NCBI RefSeq assembly: GCF_020172665.1
Contig: NZ_CP083985.1
Coordinates: 1,024,094-1,088,093, forward strand
Source: [Mycobacterium] zoologicum
Lineage (GTDB): Bacteria; Actinomycetota; Actinomycetes; Mycobacteriales; Mycobacteriaceae
Direction of reading: 5' to 3'
Length of the DNA stretch: 64,000 nucleotides
Part shown: piece by piece, positions 54,496 to 64,000 of the stretch
Position numbering within the stretch: position 1 is the first letter of the stretch
How the letters are laid out: the number at the start of each line of letters is the position of its first letter
Made by a program: the position numbers and the translations under genes
Notes under the pieces: model-generated
Seen by the model: the letters and a program-made list of their open reading frames with translations, nothing else
Databases searched by the model: none
Told to the model about the DNA's origin: nothing

Positions 54496-55100
54496 CGGAT
54501 CTCCATTCCTTTGACGATCGTTGATACGTACCGATCCAGCAGTTCGGGATCGTGGGCTCCGGTGGCCAATAATGCGAAAAGGCCGGTGAGGAAAAACGTT
54601 CCGAGTTCGGCGGCGTCGGCCTCTGGGGGAACCTGCCCGGCAGACTTCGCCTGGGTGATGACATCCACCAGGAACTGCGCCAACGGATGCTCTGTCAGCG
54701 CGTCTTCGACGGGACGGGTCGATGAGAAATGCAGACCGAGCATGTCCCGGAAAACGGCTGCGCCCAAACGACGTTCGGCGCTCAGAATGTATTGGACCAG
54801 CTGGGATAGCACGGACGCCAGATCGCCTACTCCGCCGGCGAGCTCGCCGACGATCCGGATCTCCTCGTTGCGTTCGACCTCGATGAGGACGTGTTCCTTG
54901 GTGGGAAAGTGAAAGTAGAACGTTCCCCGCACCACGCCCGCCGTGGCGGCGATCGCACTGACATCAGCGGCGGCCAGGCCACGCTGAGCGATCTCTGCCA
55001 GGGCCGCGTCGAGCAACCGTGCCCGTGTTTCGAGCCGACGGGCCTCCCGGACACCCCCGCCAGACGGGGGAGCTACGGACGGTATGCCGGTTCGGTCCAT
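54492..55100 (-). CDS. TetR-family regulator of the diiron gene
   Basis: 202 residues from ATG 55100. The HTH is at ~22-68 (TRARLLDAALAEIAQRGLAA..VRGTFYFHFPTKEHVL), with the FYxHFxxKE turn typical of TetR. A TTG at 55136 would put the start inside the 31-bp palindrome at 55121-55151, so ATG 55100 is preferred and the palindrome becomes its operator. It overlaps the diiron gene by ATGA, so autoregulation of a two-gene operon is likely. Confidence 0.88.
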   Translation of the reverse strand: MDRTGIPSVAPPSGGGVREARRLETRARLLDAALAEIAQRGLAAADVSAIAATAGVVRGTFYFHFPTKEHVLIEVERNEEIRIVGELAGGVGDLASVLSQLVQYILSAERRLGAAVFRDMLGLHFSSTRPVEDALTEHPLAQFLVDVITQAKSAGQVPPEADAAELGTFFLTGLFALLATGAHDPELLDRYVSTIVKGMEIR

Positions 55101-55120
55101 TTCCGCACCGTACGCCGTCT

Positions 55121-55151
55121 CGCTGACAGTCGTCAATGACGAGCGTCAGCG
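55121..55151. promoter_or_regulatory. 31-bp palindromic TetR operator
   Basis: Arms 55121-55135 and 55137-55151 match at 13 of 15 positions around one central base (outer CGCTGAC/GTCAGCG, inner CGTCA/TGACG). It lies 20 bp upstream of the TetR ATG and 50 bp upstream of the divergent EcsC gene, so one dimer pair could control both. Confidence 0.75.
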
Positions 55152-55201
55152 AATATGCGCGGTCGCGCTGCAGCGTTGACTTCGTCGGTAACGTTTCGAC
55201 T

Positions 55202-56245
55202 GTGGCCCAGACCATCCAGCCCGGCATGTCCGGCTACGAGCGCAGGGCCTGGGATGCCCTGCTGGAGGCGGCTACCGGCACGCAGCGCCCCGGGCTGTTC
55301 GAGAATCTGAGTCAGGGCGTCATGGGTCGCGCCCACCAGGTCGCCGGCCACGTCCGCTCCGGTATCGAGCAAGTACCGGGTGCCACTGCCGCCCTCGGAA
55401 AGCTGGACCAGCTCACCATGAAGGCGTTGGAAACGCTGCACACACTCCTGGTCGAGCGCGGACTCAATTCGGTCAAGCCCGCCGACGTGTTAGCGACGTT
55501 CGCCGACCGGGGCGTCGCGGTCGGGTCCTATGGCGAAGTCCGCCGGCTCGACCTGCAACACTGCGACCGCTCGGTGCCGCGCCGCAAGGAGCGCTATATC
55601 GCGTTGGCGGTGGCCGAGGGCGCGGCGTCGTCGCTGGCGGTCACGGGTGCGGCGGTGTCGAGCACGGTCAGCGGCGGCACCACACTGACGGTCGCAGCTT
55701 CGGCGGTGGTCGCCGACGTCACCGCGGTCATGGTCGGGATGGGCCGCATCGTGGCTTTGGTTGCGGCGCATTATGGTTACGATGTCCGCGAACCGGACGA
55801 GCAGGCGTTCGCCTCCGGGGTGATCGCCTACTGCGCCGCCGGGAACTCCGCGGAGAAGGCCGCGGCGCTGGCGTCGCTCTCGCGCTTGACCCAGCAGATG
55901 ATGCGTCAGGCATCGTGGCACCGGCTTCAGCCGCAGCAGGCGGACAACCTGATCCGCCAAGTCTCCCTGGCACTGGGATTCCGGCTCGCGAAACGCAAAC
56001 TGGCACAGGCGGTTCCCATCCTGGGTGCGGTGGTCAACGGTGGCCTCAACGCCCGCATCGCGCATCAGACATTCGAGAGGGCCCAACAGGCCTACCGGCT
56101 GCGGTTCCTCACCGAGAAGCACGGCCTGGATGCTGCTCAGTGGGCGCCGGTCGTGGTCTCCGGCGACGTCATCGACATCCCGCTGATCGACGAGGTCATT
56201 GACGCGGAACTGGTTTCGGAAGCGGACATCGACGACGCCGAATAG
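55202..56245 (+). CDS. EcsC-family protein
   Basis: 347 residues from GTG 55202. An in-frame ATG at 55136 falls in the operator palindrome and adds residues without family features. The EcsC core runs over ~90-300. It includes a hydrophobic glycine/alanine/serine-rich region (VAEGAASSLAVTGAAVSSTV, TLTVAASAVVADVTAVMVGM) and AVPILGAVVNGGLNARI. The C-terminus is acidic. EcsC proteins are widespread and of unclear biochemical role. The hydrophobic hairpin suggests peripheral membrane insertion. It is divergent from the TetR gene and may be part of its regulon. Confidence 0.8.
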   Translation: MAQTIQPGMSGYERRAWDALLEAATGTQRPGLFENLSQGVMGRAHQVAGHVRSGIEQVPGATAALGKLDQLTMKALETLHTLLVERGLNSVKPADVLATFADRGVAVGSYGEVRRLDLQHCDRSVPRRKERYIALAVAEGAASSLAVTGAAVSSTVSGGTTLTVAASAVVADVTAVMVGMGRIVALVAAHYGYDVREPDEQAFASGVIAYCAAGNSAEKAAALASLSRLTQQMMRQASWHRLQPQQADNLIRQVSLALGFRLAKRKLAQAVPILGAVVNGGLNARIAHQTFERAQQAYRLRFLTEKHGLDAAQWAPVVVSGDVIDIPLIDEVIDAELVSEADIDDAE

Positions 56246-56575
56246 TCAGCGCAAGGTCTCCGGGCACAGTTCGTGCTGGGCGATGTTGATCACCGGGCGC
56301 AGGTTGACGGTCAGATCGTCGACCATCGAGGGGCCGCCGAACGACGGCCGGCGCACGAAACTGTCGGCGACCTGCTCGGGGCTCTCGCCGTTGCGCAGCT
56401 GGCTGCAGAACCGGTGCCCGGCAGACAGTCGGGCGTTGGGCGGTCCGGAGCGGAAGACGCCCTGAGAATCCAGGGCGGCGATGTAGCTGGCGTCGTCGGC
56501 GTGGGCGGTCGCGCTGCCGAGGAGTGTCAGGGCGGCGACGCTGAGGGAGGCGCCGGTGCGCAGAATCCAACTCAT
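56246..56575 (-). CDS. Secreted DUF732 protein
   Basis: 109 residues. The signal peptide is ~1-26 (MSWILRTGASLSVAALTLLG, cleavage near AHA-DD). The mature ~80-aa DUF732 domain has YIAALDSQGVF, two conserved Cys residues (HRFCSQL and HELCPE) that probably form a disulfide, and SPEQVADSFV. DUF732 is a mycobacterial exported family of unknown function. ATG 56575 is chosen because it begins the signal peptide. It ends flush with the convergent EcsC stop. Confidence 0.88.
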   Translation of the reverse strand: MSWILRTGASLSVAALTLLGSATAHADDASYIAALDSQGVFRSGPPNARLSAGHRFCSQLRNGESPEQVADSFVRRPSFGGPSMVDDLTVNLRPVINIAQHELCPETLR

Positions 56576-56603
56576 ACCGGCGATGGTACGTCGAAACGAC
56601 GTT

Positions 56604-56658
56604 GACTCTGCGGCTACCCGGCAGAAGTGCGAGAGCACTGCCTGGTAGCCGCAGAGTC
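56604..56658. terminator. Large hairpin downstream of gdhA
   Basis: Arms 56604-56624 and 56638-56658 pair over 21 bp with one mismatch, around a 13-nt loop. It lies just after the gdhA stop and before the DUF732 start. There is no U-tract, so it could be a mycobacterial I-type terminator or an mRNA 3'-end protector. Confidence 0.65.
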
Positions 56659-56670
56659 GAGGGTGAAGCG

Positions 56671-58050
<1,380 letters not shown>

Positions 58051-58183
58051 TCAGCGGGCACAGGCTAGCCGCCTTAATCGCTAACGCCGAATCGGTGTGG
58101 TTACAACGCTGTTAAATCATTACCGGTTAGGACCCACCGGTTAGCCTTGATTGGCGAACAAAGGCGGAACGGTCCATGGGTGA

Positions 58184-59203
<1,020 letters not shown>

Positions 59204-59245
59204 CCACTGGCCGGCCATCGGGCCGCATTGGGTAAATTGTCTGCG

Positions 59246-59899
59246 ATGTTGAACTTGCGTGCGGTGCTGGTGATCGGCTGTGTCGGGATGCTCGCCGCCT
59301 GCGGTTCCGGGCACGACGCGACCGCCGATATCGCCAAGGTGGCCGACGTCAAGTCCTCCTTCGGCGACGACTTCAAGGTCAAGGACATCGCGCCCACCGG
59401 GATCGACCCCAAGCTGCTGGCGGGCACCGCACTGCCAGCCGGCCTGACCTTCGACCCGCCGGACTGCTCGAAGTTCGCGATCAGCCAGCAGTTGCCGCCG
59501 GGCATGCAGGGCAACATGGCGGCCGTGGCCGCCGAGGGCGTCGGCAACCGCTTCATCACCATCGCGCTGGAGACCTCCGAGCCGGTGCCGGTCAGCGAGC
59601 CGGGACGCACCTGTCGCCGGATCGGATTCGCCGGGGGCCAGATGCGCGGCCTGATCGAATCGGTGGAGGTGCCGCGCATCAACGGGGTGCAGACCATGGG
59701 GGTGCACCGCGTCGTTCAGACCACGAACGGCGGCAAGACCCAGTTCGGCGAGATCTACAACTACGCGGCCTATTTCGGTTCGTACCAGGTGCTGGTCACC
59801 GCCAACCCGCTGGTGGTGCCGAACAAGCCCGTCGTCCCGGTGGACACTCAGCGGGCCCGGGACCTGCTGGTGGCCGCGGTCAACGCCGTACGCGGCTAA
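59246..59899 (+). CDS. Lipoprotein (DUF5642-like, Rv0999-like)
   Basis: 217 residues from ATG 59246. The signal is LNLRAVLVIGCVGM, with lipobox LAAC (Cys19). The mature domain includes ADVKSSFGDDFKVKDIAPTG and a conserved Cys in FDPPDCSKFA that may pair with the Cys in GRTCRRIGF. It is anchored to the outer face of the membrane. It lies 42 bp after pat. Function is unknown. Confidence 0.85.
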   Translation: MLNLRAVLVIGCVGMLAACGSGHDATADIAKVADVKSSFGDDFKVKDIAPTGIDPKLLAGTALPAGLTFDPPDCSKFAISQQLPPGMQGNMAAVAAEGVGNRFITIALETSEPVPVSEPGRTCRRIGFAGGQMRGLIESVEVPRINGVQTMGVHRVVQTTNGGKTQFGEIYNYAAYFGSYQVLVTANPLVVPNKPVVPVDTQRARDLLVAAVNAVRG

Positions 59900-59912
59900 C
59901 CGCCGTACGGGG

Positions 59913-60530
59913 CTACCGCACACCGCGCGGCCGGAACTGGATGCTGATCCGCGGCCCGGTGGGGGTGACCGTCTTCGGGATCGCGTGCTCCCAGGTCCGT
60001 TGGCAGGAGCCGCCCATCACCACCAGGTCGCCGTGCCGCTGGGGGAGTCGCAGTGCCGGACCGCCCCCGCGTGGCCGCAGGGCGAAGGTGCGGGTGGCGC
60101 CGACGCTCACGATCGCGATGATGGTGTCCTGTCTGGCGCCCCGGCCCAGGGTGTCGCCGTGCCAGGCCACACTGTCGGCGCCGTCGCGGTACAGACACAG
60201 CCCGACCGTGGTGAACGGCTCGCCGAGTTCCCCGGCGTAGATGTCGTTGAGCCGCCGGCGCAGTTTGGCGACCACCGGGTGTGGCGCCGCATCGACGGCC
60301 AGGTCGTGGAAGCTCACCAGCCGGGGCACATCGAGCACCCGGTCATACATCCGGCGGCGCTCCGCGCGCCACGGGACGGCGGCCTGGAGTTCGTTGACCA
60401 GTTCGGTGCCGTCGGACAGCCAGCCCGGCCGGACGTCGAGCCAGGCGCCCTCGCTGAGCTGTCGCCGGTCGCTCAATGCGAACAGTGACTCCTGCACCGG
60501 TATCGCCACAGCAGCCAGCGTATCGCACAT
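59913..60530 (-). CDS. AlkB-like 2OG-Fe(II) oxygenase (Rv1000c-like)
   Basis: 205 residues. The iron ligands are WHGDTLG (HxD near residue 124) and WEHAIPK (His ~182). The 2-oxoglutarate/Fe arginines are in GPRISIQFRPR. GDLVVMGGSCQRTW is the conserved C-terminal strand. Members repair alkylated bases by oxidative demethylation. The substrate range of this branch is unknown. It is convergent with the lipoprotein gene. The adjacent arcA expected from the M. tuberculosis order is absent. Confidence 0.9.
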   Translation of the reverse strand: MCDTLAAVAIPVQESLFALSDRRQLSEGAWLDVRPGWLSDGTELVNELQAAVPWRAERRRMYDRVLDVPRLVSFHDLAVDAAPHPVVAKLRRRLNDIYAGELGEPFTTVGLCLYRDGADSVAWHGDTLGRGARQDTIIAIVSVGATRTFALRPRGGGPALRLPQRHGDLVVMGGSCQRTWEHAIPKTVTPTGPRISIQFRPRGVR

Positions 60531-60549
60531 CAGTTCGATTGCCGGTGAT

Positions 60550-62109
60550 CTAGGACCAGCTGGGCAACCAGATCTCCATGTTCCAGGTCGCCGGCGAGAT
60601 GGACAGCCCGGTCAGCACCGGGTACAGCCAGGCGAAGTTCGTCAGTACCGCCGCCACGTAGCAGCTCACCGCGATCAGCCCTAGCGTCCAGCGCTCCTCG
60701 GTGCGGGTGCGTCCCTCCTGGACGATGTCGCTGCAGATCAACGCGACCAGGATCGCCAGGAACGGCGCCATCGGGACCGCGTAGAAGAAGTACATCTGCC
60801 GGTCGATGTCGGCGAACCAGGGCAGCCACCCGGCGCAGTAGCCGACCAGCGCCGCGGTGTAACGCCAGTCATGGCGCACCAGGCAGCGCCACAGCGCGTA
60901 GCCCAGCACCGGCACCGCCAGCCACCACAGGGCCGGCGTGCCCACCAGCATCACCGCTTTGATGCAGGACTGCGGGCCGCAGCCGGGGACGTCGTGCTGG
61001 TCGATCGCGTACAGCACCGGGCGCAGCGACATCGGCCAGGCCCACGGCTTGGACTCCCACGGATGGTGGTTGCCGGCGGCGTTGGTCAGCCCGGAGTGGA
61101 AGCGATACGCCTGGTAGGTGTAATGCCACAGCGACCGCAGCGCGTCGGGCACCGGGAATCGGCTCGTCAGCCCGATCGACTGGCCTTCCTCATGGCGGTC
61201 CACGCCGGTCTCGGAGGCGAACCACATCGCATACGACGCGAGATACACCCCGACCGGAATGAGCGCGAAGACGTAGGCGGCGGGGCCGACGTCGCGGCGC
61301 AGCGTACCCAGCCACGGCCGTCGCACCCGGTACTGCCGGCGCGCGGCCACGTCGAACGCCAACGACATCGCGCCGAAGAACACCACGAAGTACAGCCCCG
61401 ACCATTTGGTGGCGCAGGCCAGTCCGAGCAGCACCCCGGCAGCGAAGCGCCACCAGCGCACCCCCAGCCGCGGGCCCCACGGCGTCACGCCGCAGCGCCC
61501 CTCGATCAGCGCGGTGTGCATCCGCATCCGTACCTGGTCGCGGTCGACGATCAGCGCCCCGAACGCCGCCACCACGAAGAACGTCAGGAACCCGTCCAGC
61601 AGGGCGGTGCGCGCAGCCACGAAGCTGACCCCGTCGCCCACCAGCAGCAGCCCGGCGATCCCGCCGGCCAGCGTCGAGCGGGTCATGCGCCGCACGATGC
61701 GCACCAGCAGGGCTATCGCGAGCACCCCGAGCAGCGCGCTGGTGAATCGCCAGCCCAGTCCGTTGTAGCCGAACAGCGCCTCACCGATGGCGATCAGCTG
61801 CTTGCCCACCGGCGGGTGCACCACCAGGCCGTAGCCGGGGTTGTCCTCGACGCCGTGGTTGTGCAGCATCTGCCAGGCCTGCGGCGCGTAGTGCTTCTCG
61901 TCGAAGATCGGGGTGCCGGCGTCAGTCGGGGCGTAGAGGTTGGTGAATCGGGTGACGGCGGCCAGCAGGGTGACCGATGCCGTCACTCCCCAGCCGCGGG
62001 CGCGGTCGGTGGGCCCGAAGTCGGCCACCGGCACCAGCAGCCCCGGGCTGATCATCGGCGCGGTGCGCTCCGGGACGGCCGCGGGTGCGGCTGCGGTCGG
62101 GGCGCTCAC
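60550..62109 (-). CDS. pmt: Protein O-mannosyltransferase (GT39)
   Basis: 519 residues with about ten or eleven TM helices. The first extracytoplasmic loop holds the catalytic Asp-Glu in GTPIFDEKHYAPQAW. HPPVGKQLIAIGE and LLVGDGVSFVAARTALLDGF are family loops. The C-terminal GLSISPATWNMEIWLPSW is also typical. It transfers mannose from polyprenyl-phosphate-mannose to Ser/Thr of Sec-exported proteins. It starts at GTG 62109, divergent from rsmI with a 24-bp gap, as in M. tuberculosis (Rv1002c/Rv1003). Confidence 0.95.
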   Translation of the reverse strand: MSAPTAAAPAAVPERTAPMISPGLLVPVADFGPTDRARGWGVTASVTLLAAVTRFTNLYAPTDAGTPIFDEKHYAPQAWQMLHNHGVEDNPGYGLVVHPPVGKQLIAIGEALFGYNGLGWRFTSALLGVLAIALLVRIVRRMTRSTLAGGIAGLLLVGDGVSFVAARTALLDGFLTFFVVAAFGALIVDRDQVRMRMHTALIEGRCGVTPWGPRLGVRWWRFAAGVLLGLACATKWSGLYFVVFFGAMSLAFDVAARRQYRVRRPWLGTLRRDVGPAAYVFALIPVGVYLASYAMWFASETGVDRHEEGQSIGLTSRFPVPDALRSLWHYTYQAYRFHSGLTNAAGNHHPWESKPWAWPMSLRPVLYAIDQHDVPGCGPQSCIKAVMLVGTPALWWLAVPVLGYALWRCLVRHDWRYTAALVGYCAGWLPWFADIDRQMYFFYAVPMAPFLAILVALICSDIVQEGRTRTEERWTLGLIAVSCYVAAVLTNFAWLYPVLTGLSISPATWNMEIWLPSWS

Positions 62110-62133
62110 GCAGACGATCGTAGGCTGTGCGCC

Positions 62134-62970
62134 ATGTCCGATGGTCGATTGCTGTTGGGAGCGACCCCGCTGGGCCGGCCCGACGACGCCTCGCCGCGGC
62201 TGGTCGCCGCGCTGGGCACCGCCGACGTGGTGGCCGCCGAGGACACCCGGCGGGTGCGCACCCTGGCCAAGGCTCTCGGGGTGCAGATCGGCGGGCGGGT
62301 GGTCAGCCTGTTCGACGCCAACGAGGCGGCGCGGGTGCCGACGCTGCTGGCCGAGATCGAGGCCGGGGCCACCGTACTGGTGGTCAGCGACGCGGGGATG
62401 CCGCTGATCAGCGACCCGGGATACCGCCTGGTGGTCGCCTGCGCCGAGGCCGGACTGCCGGTCAGCTGTCTGCCCGGCCCCTCGGCGGTGACGACGGCGC
62501 TGGCGGTGTCCGGGCTGGCCTCGGAGCGGTTCTGCTTCGAGGGTTTTGCACCGCGTCGGCAGGCGGCACGCCGCGCGTGGCTGGCATCGCTGGCCGACGA
62601 ACGGCGCACAGCCGTCTTCTTCGAGTCACCCCGGCGGCTGGCCGAGTGCCTGCGTGACGCGGTCGACGAGCTCGGCGGCGACCGGCGCGTCGTGGTCTGC
62701 CGGGAGCTGACGAAGACTCACGAGGAGGTGTTGCGCGGCACGCTGGCCGAGCTGGCCGAGTGGGCGGCCGGCGGCGTGCTGGGGGAGATCACCGTGGTGC
62801 TGGCCGGGGCGACGCCGCGCGCCGACCTGCCGACGTTGGTGGCCGAGGTCCACCGGCTGGCGGCTGAGGGGGTGCGGGTCAAAGATGCTTGTGCGCAAGT
62901 GATTTCCACGGTCCCGGGAACGGTGTCGCGCCGTGAGCTCTACGACGCGGTGCTGCGCTCGCGGGAGTGA
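62134..62970 (+). CDS. rsmI: 16S rRNA (cytidine-1402-2'-O)-methyltransferase
   Basis: 278 residues, tetrapyrrole-methylase-like fold. LLLGATPLGRPDDASPRLVA, VVAAEDTRRVRTLA, VLVVSDAGMPLISDPGYRLV and SCLPGPSAVTTALAVSGLAS are present in order. The C-terminal helical domain follows. It 2'-O-methylates C1402 of 16S rRNA with SAM. A very long overlapping frame from 60871 is an antisense shadow of pmt, so ATG 62134 is used. Confidence 0.94.
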   Translation: MSDGRLLLGATPLGRPDDASPRLVAALGTADVVAAEDTRRVRTLAKALGVQIGGRVVSLFDANEAARVPTLLAEIEAGATVLVVSDAGMPLISDPGYRLVVACAEAGLPVSCLPGPSAVTTALAVSGLASERFCFEGFAPRRQAARRAWLASLADERRTAVFFESPRRLAECLRDAVDELGGDRRVVVCRELTKTHEEVLRGTLAELAEWAAGGVLGEITVVLAGATPRADLPTLVAEVHRLAAEGVRVKDACAQVISTVPGTVSRRELYDAVLRSRE

Positions 62971-62974
62971 TCGT

Positions 62975-64000
62975 TCACCCGAAGGGGCAGCCCCGACTCT
63001 CCGGGACCGCGAACGTGTCGAGGCCATAGCTGCCGTAGAAGCCGGCGAGCCAGGTGTTCTGGCGCTGCAGTCGCTTCGCCGCCCGCTCGTAGCGGGCCTG
63101 GGCGCGAGCCGAGCCGTCGAGTCGTTCGCGCAGCGTGTCCAGACGCACCCGGTTGTAGTGCATCGGTTCGAGCAGCAGCCGGTCCGGCAGCAGTAGCCAG
63201 GCCAACTGCAGCAGGCGTGAGTAGGCCGCGAATTCCCAGTCGTGGCGGCGCTTGAGGTCGAATCCGATCAGCGCCAGGACATCGGGGTGCATGGTCTTGG
63301 CCGAGCAGACCTGAACAACGTGCCCGATCAGCGGCCGCACCAGCAGCCACGGCGGGGTGAGTACGGGGCGAAGCCACCCCGGCAGCAGCAGGGTCGGCAG
63401 CGGCAGCCGGGTCAGCGTGGCGAACTGGCCGCGCAGAAACCCGTTGGCGGCCAATCCGGTTGCCACCGTTTCGTCGTAGTAGGCGTCGAACTCGGCGTAG
63501 GTCTCGGGCAGCCTGCCGCGCCGGCTGGGCAGCTCCAGATCGCTGAACAGATGGCGCAGGTATTGGTAGCCCGCTTCGATTTCCTTGGGCCGCAAGGTGG
63601 TTCCGCTGCACACCGGATACGACACGATCATCGCGTGCACCGCACTGGCGATGATCCACAGCCACAGGTCAGGGTCCAGGGCGCTGTAGCGGACCCCGTC
63701 GTATTCGCCGACTCCGGTGCCGCGCACGCTGCGGTGCTGGTTGATCAGCCACTGGGCGTGCTTCTTGCGCTGCTCGGCGCCGGCGAGGACCGCCTGTCCG
63801 CTGAACCCGCTGCGCAGGGCACGGTCGGTGAAGTTGTCGCGGAATCGGCCGGTGCGATCCACCGAGGCCGCGATCGGCAGCATGGCCACCTCGTCGAAGA
63901 GGACCCCGCCGAACACTCCGGTCAACACGCTGCCCAGATGCTTGCGGAAATCCGCCATCACCCGGGGCCGCAGCCCGTCGCCGCGCAGCAGGGCGAGGCC
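62975..64000 (-). CDS. Oxygenase MpaB / DUF2236 family protein, truncated by window edge
   Basis: At least 341 codons, with the frame still open at position 64000. GTG 63961 is possible but would omit upstream family-like residues (GLALLRGDGLRPRVMADF). Visible motifs are GVLFDEVAMLPI, RVRGTGVGEYDG-like VRGTGVGEYDGVRYSALDPD, LWLWIIASAVHAMI and YDETVATGLAANGFLRGQ. The His in HAM is the probable haem ligand of the latex-clearing/MpaB fold. The C-terminal CPF is unusual but clear. It is convergent with rsmI, with a 4-bp gap. Substrate unknown. Confidence 0.82.
   Translation of the reverse strand, partial: GLALLRGDGLRPRVMADFRKHLGSVLTGVFGGVLFDEVAMLPIAASVDRTGRFRDNFTDRALRSGFSGQAVLAGAEQRKKHAQWLINQHRSVRGTGVGEYDGVRYSALDPDLWLWIIASAVHAMIVSYPVCSGTTLRPKEIEAGYQYLRHLFSDLELPSRRGRLPETYAEFDAYYDETVATGLAANGFLRGQFATLTRLPLPTLLLPGWLRPVLTPPWLLVRPLIGHVVQVCSAKTMHPDVLALIGFDLKRRHDWEFAAYSRLLQLAWLLLPDRLLLEPMHYNRVRLDTLRERLDGSARAQARYERAAKRLQRQNTWLAGFYGSYGLDTFAVPESRGCPFG

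Noticed and set aside
60871..62133. Long plus-strand frame leading into rsmI
   Set aside because: This part is antisense to pmt and has shadow composition. rsmI proper begins at ATG 62134 with its nucleotide-binding motif.

Overview
The window is a high-GC (clearly above 60%) actinobacterial chromosome segment. It almost certainly comes from a non-tuberculous Mycobacterium/Mycolicibacterium. The evidence is mycobacteria-specific families (PPE, PerM, a DUF222/13E12 remnant, mprAB-pepD, DUF732, LpqN-like, T7SS accessory proteins) and long-range collinearity with the M. tuberculosis Rv0950c-Rv1003 interval as I remember it. No database search was run; family names come from reading motifs and gene order.

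Layout. 1-5.7 kb: the end of an IS481-type transposase, a small membrane protein, an M23 peptidase, sucCD and a thiolase-like gene. 5.7-11.8 kb: an LLM oxidoreductase, two divisome-associated membrane proteins (DUF5336, PerM), an unknown duplicated-module protein, and purN-purH. 11.8-15.5 kb: an accessory patch with a 13E12/DUF222 deletion remnant that keeps an SOS box, a D-aminoacylase-like amidohydrolase, a TetR and an HSL-type lipase. 15.6-19 kb: a MoxR-type ATPase with its VWA partner. 19-33 kb: a large accessory block holding a PPE protein with a SHOCT tail, a divergent NarL-type two-component system, a complete six-gene Mrp Na+/H+ antiporter operon, a methyltransferase, and a minus-strand type VII-secretion-like effector cassette. 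The cassette contains two DUF2563-like proteins sharing a 128-bp repeat, a PknH-sensor lipoprotein, a 456-aa protein with a T7SS-signal-like head and glycine-zipper tail, a two-TM protein and an LpqN-like protein.

33-42 kb: a DUF1707 protein and the echA7-fadE12-accA2-accD2-fadE13-atuA-like catabolic operon. The operon is tightly overlapped and preceded by a TetR-type palindrome. It resembles acyclic terpene (Atu) gene sets. echA7 carries an in-frame 48-bp dispersed repeat that recurs twice, in tandem, between pepD and moaB2. 42-53.5 kb: the conserved core rpmF, mprA-mprB-pepD, moaB2, a 38-aa ORF, a MscL with a C-terminal zinc ribbon, SAF, FmdB/Ruc and 5-FCL genes, then galU-moeA1(glp)-rimJ-glpR/sepX and a tRNA-Ala(CGC). 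53.6-58 kb: a second accessory patch with a TetR plus diiron pair under a 31-bp palindrome, EcsC, DUF732 and gdhA. 58.2-64 kb: the cAMP-regulated acetyltransferase, a lipoprotein, AlkB-like, pmt, rsmI and a DUF2236/MpaB-type protein cut by the window edge.

The genes work in modules: envelope stress sensing (mprAB-pepD), divisome assembly (DUF5336, perM, glp-glpR), cation homeostasis (mrp), acyl-CoA carboxylation/oxidation (the accA2/accD2 operon), purine synthesis (purNH), and a probable secreted-effector locus in the most atypical stretch (about 29.8-33.0 kb).
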